Source of the DNA: JBHELG01 sp046263195
GTDB lineage: Bacteria > Actinomycetota > Nitriliruptoria > Nitriliruptorales > JAHWKO01
Direction: 5' to 3'
DNA: 52,415 nucleotides
Assembly: GCA_046263195.1 (NCBI GenBank)
Contig: JBHELG010000055.1
Coordinates: forward strand, 1 to 52,415
In this document: piece after piece, positions 42,312 through 50,624 of the stretch
Numbering within the stretch: position 1 is the first letter of the stretch
Layout: every line of letters begins with the position of its first letter
Position numbers and translations under genes: made by a program
Notes under the pieces: model-generated
The model's input: the letters and a program-made list of their open reading frames with translations, nothing else
Told to the model about the DNA's origin: nothing
Databases searched by the model: none

Positions 42312-45101
42312 CTACGCCTCCCCGGTTGGTCGGCGAAGCAGCGCCTCCCAGAGTTCCTTGCTGGACGGACCGTGTGTGCCCGTGGCGGCCCGTGACGCTC
42401 GCAGGGCTTCGACAGCGACCCTGAAGTCCGCACCGGTGACCTGCGGGGTCGGGGCCGCTGTGGCGTCAGCGTCGGCGGAGGTTCGCACCATGGCCTCGAC
42501 TGCGGCCTGCTGACAGAGCGCCTCCAAGTCCGCGCCGGACATGCCGTCTGTCTCGTCGGCAAGCGCGTCGAGGTTGACGGCGCCGGCCAGTGGCATGGGT
42601 CTGGTGAACAGCCCCAGCAGCGCCCGTCGGGCGTTGTGGTCGGGCAAGCCGACCCAGATGGTGCGGGACAACCGCCCGCCGCGGGTGAGGGCGGGGTCGA
42701 GCTGCTCGGGACGGTTGGTTGCCGCGAGGACGAACACCCGTCCCGACGTACCCAATCCGTCTATCTCCGCCAGCAACTGCGACACCAGCCGGTCGTCGAT
42801 CCCACCGCCCGCCCGACGGGCCGCCAGCCCGTCGATCTCGTCGATGAACACGATCGAGGGGGCATTGTCACGGGCGCGAGCGAACAGGCGGCGGATCTGC
42901 TCCTCACCCTCTCCCACCCACTTCGACGTGAGATCCGCCACCGTGGTCGGGTAGAACGAGTAGCCGGCTTCTGCGGCCAGGGCCCGCGCGATTGTCGTCT
43001 TGCCCGTACCCGGGGGGCCGGCAAGCAGCACCCCCGATGGGGGCTCGATGCCGTAAGCTGTGGCCGTGTCGGGGTCGGTTAGCAGCAGGCGGATCTGACG
43101 CAGCTCCGCCACCGTCTTAGGGTCGAGCACCAGCCGCTCGAACCCGTGTCCCTCGACCGTGGGACGATCACGGCCTCCACGTGCCGCCAGAGCGCCCCGC
43201 AGGTGTGCATGGGTCAACGGCTGCAAGCGACCACCGGCGGCAGTGTCCCGCAATGCCGCAAGCGCTGCGGTGTCAACTACCTCCGCCAAAGCCGCCGGGG
43301 TCAGCCCCTCGGTGCGGTCCGCCAGGTCGTCGAGATCGATGTCCTCGGCGACGGCTCGTCCGGCCAGCTCCGCCGCCAGTATCGCCTGGCGGGCCCCCCG
43401 GTCGGGCAGGTCGACCCGGATGCGCCGGTCGAACCGTCCCGGGCGGATTACGGCTGGGTCGAGTTCCTCGAGGTGGTTGGTCGCCGCCATCACGATCAGG
43501 GCGCGGACCCGGCGGTAGGCCTCCAGGGATTGCAGCAGTTGGTTGACCGCCCGGCGGGTCTCTTCCGACGCCGAGTCTTCCCGGCGGGAGGCGACCGCGT
43601 CGAACTCGTCGAAGAACAACAGCGCCGGGATGTTGGCCGCTGCGGTTGAAAAGCATGTCGCCAGGTTGCGGGCCGCTTCCCCTGCCCAGCGCGACGCGAC
43701 GTCGGCCACCGAGATCGCCAGCAGGTTGAGGCCGAACTCGCCGGCGGTGGCCCGCGCGACATGCGTCTTGCCCACCCCGGGTGGGCCATGCAGAAGGATC
43801 CCGTTGAAGTCGATCTTGAGCGCGTCGGCTTCCCCCGCGTATGCCAGCAGGAGTCCCACCGTGTTGGTCAGCTCCTCCTTGAGCGCCTGCATGCCGCCGA
43901 CGTCTGCGAACGTCGGCAGCTCGGAGGGCGGTAGCACCCGCAGAACAGGTCCCTCCCCACCCGGTGTTGCGGGTGACAGCGTCGGGGGCGCCGCCGGTTG
44001 CGGCGACCGTGGTGTTGGCGTAGGGGTCGGCGGCGGTGGCGGGGCGCTTCGGGGGCCACCAGCCGGTGAGGGTGTCGTCCCGGCCGGCCTCGGCGTTGGG
44101 GGTGAAGTCCGCGCCGGATCAGCCCCGCCCCGGTGCGCTGACCAGCCGGGGGATCCATGTTCGTCGCTGTCGGCCTCGGCAGGAGGCGGGGTGCTCCTGC
44201 CTGCGGTTTCAGTAGGCAGGTGGCGCCGTCGCCGCCAGACGTCCAGCAGGCCCAGGTCCCAGGAGGGGACTGATGGCGGCACGTCAGGCAGGCCCCACTC
44301 GGCGGGTCGCAGCCACGCCCGACCGCAAAGCCACCCGACAGTGACCACGGCGGCGAGTAGTGACAGCACCGCCCCGCCGAGTACGTCAGGCGCCTCCCTC
44401 CACCACACGAAGGCGACGAACAGGAAGAACGCGCCGAACCCGATCACGGTCTGCAGCGCGACCCGGGCCTTGCGGGCCCGTGACCGTCCGGGTAGCCAGG
44501 TGAGCAGCACCGCACCGACTATGACCGGGGTCGTCACGCCGAGCAGCACATCGCCCGGTCGCCGTGCCCACCACGGCCCCTCCAGTGGCGGTCCGGGCCG
44601 CGGTCGCCGCCAGTACACGAAGAACGTCCCCGCGATCGCGGCCAGTCCGGCCAGCCCGAGCGCGACCTCCCCACGGGTCTTGACCAGCCCCACCCACTCC
44701 CACGCCCCCGACCACTGCAACAGCCCTGGGTCGCGCACTCTCACCCCCGAGCCATCCACCACCGCTGCCGACCACACGCGGCCGGTCGAGCGGTCAAGGC
44801 TGTAGCAGCCGAAGTAAGGGCGGCCCTCGACCATGCCTCCGACCACCTTCACCTGATAGGGGGCCGGCAGTTCTCGCTCTCCGCCGTCGGTGAGCGCTGC
44901 GTAACAGGCCTCGGCCGCCTGCACCGGGCTCAATGACGAGCCCGGCAGGGAGGAGCTGAGGTCAGGAGCGTGTAGCCGCAGCGGTCCGTTGGGGTCGACG
45001 GGGCGCACCAGCCAAAGCGGCACGACGACAGCGAGATATGCGACCGCCAGCGCAGCCACAACGAGAAGGTAGCGACGCTCCCCCCTCGAGAAATCGGACA
45101 T
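42312..45101 (-). CDS. Membrane-anchored tandem AAA+ (Cdc48-like) ATPase
   Basis: 929 residues. TM1 (about 9-32) is followed by an extracytoplasmic domain of about 110 residues (contains SPVQAAEACYAAL and VEGRPYFGCYSLDRSTG), then four more TM segments (about 145-265). A Pro/Thr-rich linker (about 300-395) leads to two AAA modules. D1 has Walker A GPPGVGKTH (about 437) and Walker B LLFFDEFDAV (about 493). D2 has GPPGTGKTT (about 694) and IVFIDEIDGL (about 748). D1 and D2 contain RPGRFDRR and GGRLSRT arginine regions. Both modules look active. A membrane-spanning N-terminus on a Cdc48-type double ring is unusual; Cdc48/VAT and EccA are soluble. It is divergent from the WXG100 operon. Confidence 0.88.
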   Translation of the reverse strand: MSDFSRGERRYLLVVAALAVAYLAVVVPLWLVRPVDPNGPLRLHAPDLSSSLPGSSLSPVQAAEACYAALTDGGERELPAPYQVKVVGGMVEGRPYFGCYSLDRSTGRVWSAAVVDGSGVRVRDPGLLQWSGAWEWVGLVKTRGEVALGLAGLAAIAGTFFVYWRRPRPGPPLEGPWWARRPGDVLLGVTTPVIVGAVLLTWLPGRSRARKARVALQTVIGFGAFFLFVAFVWWREAPDVLGGAVLSLLAAVVTVGWLCGRAWLRPAEWGLPDVPPSVPSWDLGLLDVWRRRRHLPTETAGRSTPPPAEADSDEHGSPGWSAHRGGADPARTSPPTPRPAGTTPSPAGGPRSAPPPPPTPTPTPRSPQPAAPPTLSPATPGGEGPVLRVLPPSELPTFADVGGMQALKEELTNTVGLLLAYAGEADALKIDFNGILLHGPPGVGKTHVARATAGEFGLNLLAISVADVASRWAGEAARNLATCFSTAAANIPALLFFDEFDAVASRREDSASEETRRAVNQLLQSLEAYRRVRALIVMAATNHLEELDPAVIRPGRFDRRIRVDLPDRGARQAILAAELAGRAVAEDIDLDDLADRTEGLTPAALAEVVDTAALAALRDTAAGGRLQPLTHAHLRGALAARGGRDRPTVEGHGFERLVLDPKTVAELRQIRLLLTDPDTATAYGIEPPSGVLLAGPPGTGKTTIARALAAEAGYSFYPTTVADLTSKWVGEGEEQIRRLFARARDNAPSIVFIDEIDGLAARRAGGGIDDRLVSQLLAEIDGLGTSGRVFVLAATNRPEQLDPALTRGGRLSRTIWVGLPDHNARRALLGLFTRPMPLAGAVNLDALADETDGMSGADLEALCQQAAVEAMVRTSADADATAAPTPQVTGADFRVAVEALRASRAATGTHGPSSKELWEALLRRPTGEA

Positions 45102-45107
45102 ACTGGC

Positions 45108-45113
45108 AGGATA
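45108..45113 (-). promoter_or_regulatory. Candidate -10 element for the tandem-AAA gene
   Basis: TATCCT on the minus strand (TANNNT type) lies 6 bases before the ATG at 45101, which would make the mRNA essentially leaderless. No clear -35 is seen. Confidence 0.3.
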
Positions 45114-45295
45114 GACGCCTACAGGCCGTTGCTCCTCGCTTCGGAAAGGGGAGACCTCGACCCCGGCTCATAGTTCCTGATGGCGCCTGATGGACGGAGC
45201 GCCAGTCCCCGTGTTTCCCTTGGTGGGGCAGGCCAATGGTGGGACTGATACCGTACAAAGGCGACTTTTGGGTCTGCTGGAAGGAGCAGCTGAGG

Positions 45296-45676
45296 GTGTC
45301 ATACGCTCAGCCCAACTGGCAGGACGTGCGCTTCAACCACCAAGCGGCCAGGGAGGCCATCGAAGAGTGCCGTTCGGCCGCAGCCGAGCTTCGAAGCATC
45401 ACCGAGCAGCGGAACGCTCTGGCGTCGGGGGCGCGAGAAGGCTGGCAGGGCCGTTTCCGCGACGAATTCGATGAGGATCTTTCCGCGCTGACCAGCGGTG
45501 CCCGCAGCGTGGCCGCTCTGCTCGACACCCTGGCCCAGGCCATCGAGGCTGCCGCCGAGGGTGCCCTGCAGGAACAAGGGTCTCGGGAACAGCAGCGGCA
45601 GCGTTGGCGAGAGCAGCAGGCCGCCCAGGCTGCGCAGGGCGCCGGAGGCCGGCCACTTGCAGGAGGCTGGGCGTGA
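45296..45676 (+). CDS. WXG100-like (ESAT-6-like) small helical protein
   Basis: 126 residues from GTG 45296. Two helices (RFNHQAAREAIEECRSAAAELRSI and FRDEFDEDLSALTSGARSVAALLDTL) flank GWQG, with Trp50-Gln51-Gly52 as the WXG turn, followed by a Gln/Arg-rich tail. This is the hairpin layout of WXG100 proteins, though the tail is longer than usual and a clear YxxxD/E export motif is absent. ATG 45236 would add 20 poorly coding residues. The stop overlaps the next start (GTGA). It is the first gene of a five-gene coupled operon. Confidence 0.75.
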   Translation: MSYAQPNWQDVRFNHQAAREAIEECRSAAAELRSITEQRNALASGAREGWQGRFRDEFDEDLSALTSGARSVAALLDTLAQAIEAAAEGALQEQGSREQQRQRWREQQAAQAAQGAGGRPLAGGWA

Positions 45677-46794
45677 GCGGGGTCAGCTCGGCCATCCCCG
45701 AGAACCTCATCCGCTACGGCGAGCAGGCCGCCGAGCTCGACGACCGCATGCTGCGGCTGACCGGGCGGCTCGGAGACGCTCTCGACGCCTTCCGGGCCAG
45801 CCGCGGCGAGTTCGCCCCGCCTATCCCTGAGCTGGACGAGAACCTGCACCAGCTCGCCCGGACTGGCCGGGCTATGGACGAGTGGGTGGTCCAGGTGGGC
45901 CGCGCGTTTGCCGAGGCGGATGGCGGCCCACTTGACCGTCAGGTCAACATCGCCGACCTGCTGCTTGGCCCGGTCGGCAGATCGGTGGTCCTGCCGGCGG
46001 AGTTCACCGGCGAGATCCTGGACTACATCCGAGACATCGCCGAGTGGATCAAGAACGTAGGCGGCCCGAGTGGACCGCTCGGCAAATTCCTCGAGAACTT
46101 CCCCCGGCACATCGCGCTCATCGTCGAGGAGGTCACCGAGCTCTACCGTCATACCCGCATCGTGGTCGAGGAGGTCGTCGACGGCGTCGTGCGCCAGTTC
46201 GAGCTCAGCATCGACGAGTTCCTGCGCCTGACCCGCTGGACCGGTAGGACGATGGACGTAGCGTGGCTGCGTCGGGCGGCGCCCTGGCTGAGGCGGGTGG
46301 GGGTCGTCGGTGACGTATTGACCTTCCCGCTCGCCGGTTGGGAGCAATGGGAGCAGGACGCAAGCCGCAGCGATCTGACGAGCACCGAGCGGGCGCTCCG
46401 AGCCGGTGTGGATGGTTCGGTGCGGGGCATGGCCCAGTTCTTGATCGGGACGGGGACGGGAGCGGCGGCGGTCGCGCTCGTGCCTCTCGGCCCACCAGGC
46501 TGGGCGGCCGCTGGAGCGGTCATCGTTGGTGGAGTGGTCGTCGGCGAGGTGGCGGATAACCTCATCGAAGACAGCCTGGATTGGACTTACGAGCGGTACG
46601 ACTGGTTCGTCGAGGATGCTGCCGGGGTTATCGACGACAGTGCCCGCTGGATCGGCGACCGGGCCCGTGACCTCGGGGAGGCGGCCGACGATGCGCAAGG
46701 CTGGGTCGGCGACCGTGCCGAGGAGTTTGGAGGGTGGGTCGGCGACCGGGCCGAGGACGTGGGAGATGCGGTCGACGTCTTGACGCCTTGGTGA
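45673..46794 (+). CDS. Long helical protein with glycine-zipper segment and WxGDRA repeats (candidate secreted effector/partner)
   Basis: 373 residues; GTG start with AGGAGG seven bases upstream, overlapping the WXG gene by four bases. Residues 1-130 are helical and WXG-like in character (IRYGEQAAELDDRMLRLTGR, LHQLARTGRAMDEWVVQVGR). A middle helical region includes EEVTELYRHTRIVVEEVVDG. Residues about 253-300 are a Gly/Ala/Val-rich hydrophobic stretch (FLIGTGTGAAAVALVPLGPP, GAVIVGGVVVGEVADN) able to insert in membranes. The last 50 residues repeat a WxGDRAxDxG motif three times. No known toxin domain is seen. It resembles T7SS substrates that combine an N-terminal helical hairpin with a membrane-active segment. 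Confidence 0.75.
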   Translation: MSGVSSAIPENLIRYGEQAAELDDRMLRLTGRLGDALDAFRASRGEFAPPIPELDENLHQLARTGRAMDEWVVQVGRAFAEADGGPLDRQVNIADLLLGPVGRSVVLPAEFTGEILDYIRDIAEWIKNVGGPSGPLGKFLENFPRHIALIVEEVTELYRHTRIVVEEVVDGVVRQFELSIDEFLRLTRWTGRTMDVAWLRRAAPWLRRVGVVGDVLTFPLAGWEQWEQDASRSDLTSTERALRAGVDGSVRGMAQFLIGTGTGAAAVALVPLGPPGWAAAGAVIVGGVVVGEVADNLIEDSLDWTYERYDWFVEDAAGVIDDSARWIGDRARDLGEAADDAQGWVGDRAEEFGGWVGDRAEDVGDAVDVLTPW

Positions 46795-46798
46795 TGTC

Positions 46799-47296
46799 AT
46801 GACGGCGCCCGAGGTTGACTCGCGGACGGATGGCTGGGTGGAGGCGGCGCACCCCGACCAGGGCTTCACCCTGCGGCACCCTCCTGACTGGCGAGCCCAT
46901 CAGGGTCGGGGCAGCCGCCCGCTCGTGCTGGTCGGCCCCGGCGTCGCCTCTCGCCCCGTTGCGGAGGCAGCCGCACCCCCCACACCGGCCGCCGCCGATC
47001 TCAACGGCTACGTCGACGTCCAGCTGGCGTCGCTGGGCCGGCTGCTTACCGACCTCCGCTTGATCAGCGACGACCCCGCCCGTCTGGGTGAGCTTGAGGG
47101 ACGGCGGCTGCTGTGCAGCTACCGGCAAGGCATCTACCTGATCAACATCGTGGTGTGGACCGCGCTGGCGGCGGAGCAGGCGCTCTCACTGTCCGGCATC
47201 TGCGTCGCCACCGACTACGACCGCCTCGAGCCAACCTTCGAGGGCATCGCGGCCTCCACGCGGCTCACCCTGGATTTGCCGGGAGGAACATCATGA
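46799..47296 (+). CDS. DcrB/LpqN-like (PsbP-fold) protein
   Basis: 165 residues without a signal peptide. The order HPDQGFTLRHPPDWRA, VLVGPG, LNGYVDVQLASLGRLLTDLRLI, LEGRRLLCSYRQGIYLINIVVW and ATDYDRLEPTFEGIAASTRL matches the DcrB/DUF1795-LpqN class, a PsbP-like alpha/beta fold. Such proteins occur near type VII loci and as lipoproteins in actinobacteria; here it looks cytosolic. It starts 4 bases after the preceding stop and overlaps the next start (ATGA). Confidence 0.75.
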   Translation: MTAPEVDSRTDGWVEAAHPDQGFTLRHPPDWRAHQGRGSRPLVLVGPGVASRPVAEAAAPPTPAAADLNGYVDVQLASLGRLLTDLRLISDDPARLGELEGRRLLCSYRQGIYLINIVVWTALAAEQALSLSGICVATDYDRLEPTFEGIAASTRLTLDLPGGTS

Positions 47297-47625
47297 CGTC
47301 ACAGGACGTAAAGGCGGTGTTGGTGTTTGGAGCTTTCGGGACGATCATGACAGCAGTGGGATGGGCAGCATGGACCGGGCGCTACCGGGGATGGGTCAAG
47401 CTCGGCCGGGGCTATCGCGTGCTGACGATGCTGCCAAGCGGGGTCGGCTTCCTTCTGCTTGCCGTTTCGTTCCTGCTTCCAAGGCCCCTGGATGGCCTGA
47501 CATTTGGTCTTGGGGTGCTGTTCGTCCTGCTCGGTTTCCTCTACTTCCTGGCGACGCTCTTCGTGAAGGACCGCTGGTATCCCCGCTGGTATCACCAACT
47601 TCCGCCCGACGAGCGCACCTGGTGA
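47293..47625 (+). CDS. Three-TM membrane protein of the WXG cluster
   Basis: 110 residues with three predicted TM helices (about 6-28, VLVFGAFGTIMTAVGWAAW; 42-65, LTMLPSGVGFLLLAVSFLL; 68-92, FGLGVLFVLLGFLYFLATLFV) and a short basic, aromatic tail (KDRWYPRWYHQLPPDERTW). GGAGG lies six bases before the ATG, which overlaps the previous stop by four bases. It could be a component of the membrane complex with the tandem-AAA protein. The family is not recognised. Confidence 0.75.
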   Translation: MTSQDVKAVLVFGAFGTIMTAVGWAAWTGRYRGWVKLGRGYRVLTMLPSGVGFLLLAVSFLLPRPLDGLTFGLGVLFVLLGFLYFLATLFVKDRWYPRWYHQLPPDERTW

Positions 47626-48479
47626 CCGCCGGCGACACCACGCCCACGTTCTCTCCGGAGGACGGTCTGCTGCGGCTTCCCCCCGCTGCCCTGGGGGCCC
47701 TTGCCGCCTGGGGGGAGCGCCCCGAAACCCCCAAGCTCCGTGCCGACTCCCCCGAGACCATCCACCTGCTGAGCAAGTTGGGCGTGGCAGGGCCCCACGG
47801 GCTTCACCCGCTGCTCGAGCCGATGGCGACGACGCTCGCCCGGCCGCTCGTGCGCTTGCGGCTGCGGGTGGGTACACCCGCGCCCCCCTTGGAGGTGAGT
47901 GGATGGATCGTGCCGGGCTGGGCGGTGTTCAGCCTGCCTGTCAGTGGGAAGGCGGATCTGCGGGACATCGTCGCGGTCCACCCCACGCGGTTGCCCGGGA
48001 TGATCGCCACGGTGGTCTCCCTCGGACCGCGGCCCGGCCTCTGCCTGCCAGGCCCGGTCATCCTGCCGACGGCCGCCGCAAGGGCCCTGATCTTCGAACA
48101 GGGCGGCCTCGATTCGAGGTCGGTTCTGAGCGCGGCCGGCGTGGAGGAACCGTGGCACGAGGCGCTTGAACGGTTGGCCGCCCTGCGCATCCGCACGTGG
48201 TCGGCTCGCTCGACTTGGCCATTGGGCAATGAGGTTGCGAGCCGAAGGGTGAGGGTCATCGATGGCGGCGAGGCCGGACTGTGGCTCTGGACCGATGCCA
48301 CGATCGAGGGCCGTCCAGTCACGCAGCTGACCGCTGTCGTCCCCGCCGTCGTATGGGGCCATGTCACGGCGCTACTACCAGACGCCGACGACTTCGCGTC
48401 GGTGGAGGCGCGGGCACCGGGAGCGGCAGCACTTGAACCGTCGGGAAGCCCGCTTGGCTCAACTAGCACGTGGGCCTGA
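47622..48479 (+). CDS. Possible EspG-like secretion chaperone
   Basis: 285 residues, soluble, alpha/beta, no TM. GTG start overlaps the preceding stop (GTGA). The N-terminal lobe starts LLRLPPAALGALAAW and continues into strands (PLVRLRLRVGTP, LEVSGWIVPGWAVFSLPV). A helical middle follows (ALIFEQGGLDSRSVLSAAGV). The C-terminal lobe has VRVIDGGEAGLWLWTDATIE and AVVPAVVWGHVTALLPD, which parallels the last strand-helix unit of EspG proteins, the chaperones of ESX substrates. Length and two-lobe order also fit. The similarity is weak and judged by eye, so the EspG call is tentative. Confidence 0.6.
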   Translation: MTAGDTTPTFSPEDGLLRLPPAALGALAAWGERPETPKLRADSPETIHLLSKLGVAGPHGLHPLLEPMATTLARPLVRLRLRVGTPAPPLEVSGWIVPGWAVFSLPVSGKADLRDIVAVHPTRLPGMIATVVSLGPRPGLCLPGPVILPTAAARALIFEQGGLDSRSVLSAAGVEEPWHEALERLAALRIRTWSARSTWPLGNEVASRRVRVIDGGEAGLWLWTDATIEGRPVTQLTAVVPAVVWGHVTALLPDADDFASVEARAPGAAALEPSGSPLGSTSTWA

Positions 48480-48825
48480 ACTACTGGGGGGCCGGAGAAC
48501 TGCAGACTGCTCGAACCAGCCCTGTCGACCGGTCTGCTCGCGCTTTACGGTGTACCCCGGTTGACGAGGAGCAACGAATGCTGGGGTCCACCGGGCTCAA
48601 CACGGCCGGAGGTTCTACGCCTTCGCCACCGTCGCCGACCCTCGGTCAGGCTCCCATCGTCCCGCGTTGACGAATTCATCGACGGCGGCCGGGGTCTTCC
48701 GCTCACCGCAGCCGATACCCTCTGTCACCGACCCGCGCGGTAGTCATCCCTTACCCGCGAACCCGTTGCAACACGGCCACCGGCGGAGGCGCCCGGTACG
48801 ACGTCACGCATCCAGTGCCGTTTCG
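48480..48825. other. Intergenic region after the WXG operon, no gene seen
   Basis: 346 bases between the converging EspG-like and HxlR genes. The reading frames found are short and low-complexity. No second copy of the tRNA fragment at 41.8 kb is visible here, so the right border of the cluster is not marked. Confidence 0.5.
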
Positions 48826-49515
48826 TCAGGTGGCTGCGGTGGCGCGACGTTTGTTGTGGATCTCGGGGGCCGCGTTCCAGGTCGGCAGCGCCCGGCACAG
48901 CTGGCGGTCACCGCTGAGTTGGATACCCCCTGTGCGGATGGCCGTGGCCCAGTCCAGCAGTCCCAGGTGCCAGCGGGCGAAGGCGATGGGGTCCTCGATC
49001 GCGACGACGACGTCGTCGAATCCCGGGTCGAATCTGCATAGCTCGATGGTCCTGTGCTCGATGAGGAGCCAGTCCTTGGTGGCCTTGCCCTGTCTGCCCC
49101 GGTGGTCGAAGCGCACGACCCCCCGCTTGTCTGGAAGCGCGTCGCGGCGGACGTATTCCTCGCACCAGCTCCACAAGATGATTCCGACGTGGGCGTGCTC
49201 GTCGAGCACTTCGGTCCAGCGGTCGCCCCACTGGCCGAGCGCCTTCAGCACCCGCCACGCGTCCCGGCCGGCGTCCGTCAGTTCGTAGAACGACCCGTGG
49301 CCGTCCGGCTTGGGGAAGATCGCGAGGACATCTGCGCGTTCGAGTTCTCGGAGGCGCTTGGTCAACAGGGCGCGCGACAGGCCTGGGGCGCCCGCAGCGA
49401 TCGCGTTGAACGTGTGACACCCGAGGTGGAGGTTGCGGAGGATGATCGGCGTCCACCGCTCGGCGAGGATCTCTGACCCCCGGGCGATCGGGCAGTACTG
49501 GCCGTAGGTCTTCAC
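48826..49515 (-). CDS. HxlR-family winged-helix transcriptional regulator
   Basis: 229 residues from GTG 49515 (VKTYGQYCPIARGSEILAERW). The HxlR domain (about 1-105) shows WTPIILRNLHLG, SRALLTKRLRELERADVL and YELTDAGRDAWRVLKALGQWGDRW. A C-terminal domain of about 110 residues (DWLLIEHRTIELCRFDPGFDDVVVAIEDP) resembles SCP2-like lipid-binding regions found fused to HxlR in actinobacteria. It is divergent from the alpha/beta hydrolase gene, which it probably controls. Confidence 0.85.
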   Translation of the reverse strand: MKTYGQYCPIARGSEILAERWTPIILRNLHLGCHTFNAIAAGAPGLSRALLTKRLRELERADVLAIFPKPDGHGSFYELTDAGRDAWRVLKALGQWGDRWTEVLDEHAHVGIILWSWCEEYVRRDALPDKRGVVRFDHRGRQGKATKDWLLIEHRTIELCRFDPGFDDVVVAIEDPIAFARWHLGLLDWATAIRTGGIQLSGDRQLCRALPTWNAAPEIHNKRRATAAT

Positions 49516-49583
49516 GACACGAGTCTGGCACACCCCTGGAGTTGCTGTCAGTTCGGATTGTGAACCGGCGCCTCGTGGTGGGA

Positions 49584-49610
49584 GCAGGTTCAGATCCTGT
49601 CCTTGGCCCA
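49584..49610 (+). other. Degenerate tRNA T-arm/acceptor-like sequence
   Basis: GCAGG-TTCAGAT-CCTGT (49584-49600) folds like a T-arm and is followed by CCTTGGC-C-CA, resembling a 3' acceptor and CCA-like end. The almost invariant A58 is G, and no matching 5' half (GCCAAGG) was found. It could be a decayed tRNA 3' end or chance. Confidence 0.25.
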
Positions 49611-49661
49611 CGGGCAGGGGGGGCCAGATGATACGAACGCCATCTGGAGACTGGAGCGGAG

Positions 49662-50624
49662 ATGATCGCGCAGGAGAGCACGGCGGGGTCTGGAGGGGTT
49701 GCCCCGACGGACCGGGCGATTGGCCGGTACCGGAAGCTCGAGGCCGCCCTGTGGTCCCACTACGGGCTCGAGACGACCGAGCGGTACCTCGACCTCGAGA
49801 CGCCCGCTGTGCGGCTCCGCATCACGGAGGTCGGAGACGGAAGGCCGGTGCTGTGTGTCGGGGGCACCGGCGGGACGGGCCCCTACTGGGGTGCGCTGCT
49901 GCGCCAGGTCGAGGGTGTGCGGTGGTTCATCCTCGACCGGCCGGGGTTCGGGTTGAGCGATCCCCTCGACTGGTCGCGGCATGACTTCTCGGCCGCGGTC
50001 GCCAGCATGCAGCTCGGCGTCCTGGACGCGCTGGAGATCGATCGCATCTCGGTCGTGGGCCACTCGGTCGGCAGCCTCTGGGCGCTGCGGCTGGCCCAGC
50101 ATCACCCATCCCGTGTCGAACGGCTTGCCCTGATCGGAGGCGGCCCCCTGTTCAAAGAAATCGAGCCGCCCGGTTTCATCCGCTTCCTCCGAACGCCAGT
50201 CGGTGCCCTGATCGTGCGCATCCCCCAGCGTCGCCGGATGCTGGAGGGGATGCTGCGCCAGATCGGACACCGGCGCAGCCTGGAGGCAGGCCTCATTCCG
50301 GATGTCTACCTCGAGTGGCGGATGTCGCTGAGCAACGACACCCCGACCATGCGGTACGAGCGTGACCTGGTCAAGGCGATCGTCAGCGGGTCCGGCTTCC
50401 GCCCCGGAATCCTGCTGCGGGATGACGAGATCGCCCACGTGCACCAGCCCACCCTGATGGTGTACGGCACCGCCGACGACGTCGGCAATGTCGACATCTG
50501 GCAGCGCTTCGTGGGTCTGCTGCCACACGGCGAACTACACCTGCTCGACCAGGGCGGCCACATCCCATGGCTCGACGACCCAATGGACGTCGGTGACCGC
50601 CTCCACCGGTTCCTGAACGCATGA
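49662..50624 (+). CDS. Alpha/beta-fold hydrolase
   Basis: 320 residues. The oxyanion region is VLCVGGTGGTGPYW, DRPGFGLSDP is the conserved strand-loop and GHSVGS the nucleophile elbow (about Ser134). YGTADD (acidic residue) and LLDQGGHIPWLDDP (His) complete the catalytic triad. It resembles haloalkane-dehalogenase/epoxide-hydrolase-type and C-C hydrolase proteins; the substrate is unknown. It is divergent from the HxlR regulator with 146 bases between starts, a typical regulator-target pair. Confidence 0.87.
   Translation: MIAQESTAGSGGVAPTDRAIGRYRKLEAALWSHYGLETTERYLDLETPAVRLRITEVGDGRPVLCVGGTGGTGPYWGALLRQVEGVRWFILDRPGFGLSDPLDWSRHDFSAAVASMQLGVLDALEIDRISVVGHSVGSLWALRLAQHHPSRVERLALIGGGPLFKEIEPPGFIRFLRTPVGALIVRIPQRRRMLEGMLRQIGHRRSLEAGLIPDVYLEWRMSLSNDTPTMRYERDLVKAIVSGSGFRPGILLRDDEIAHVHQPTLMVYGTADDVGNVDIWQRFVGLLPHGELHLLDQGGHIPWLDDPMDVGDRLHRFLNA

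Noticed and set aside
43543..44805. 420-codon plus-strand frame within the tandem-AAA gene
   Set aside because: It lies opposite the AAA D1 and linker coding sequence and is Ser/Arg/Pro-rich with no motif.
45307..46869. 520-codon minus-strand frame opposite the WXG operon
   Set aside because: The plus-strand genes have ribosome sites and coupled starts; the antisense frame has none and no domains.
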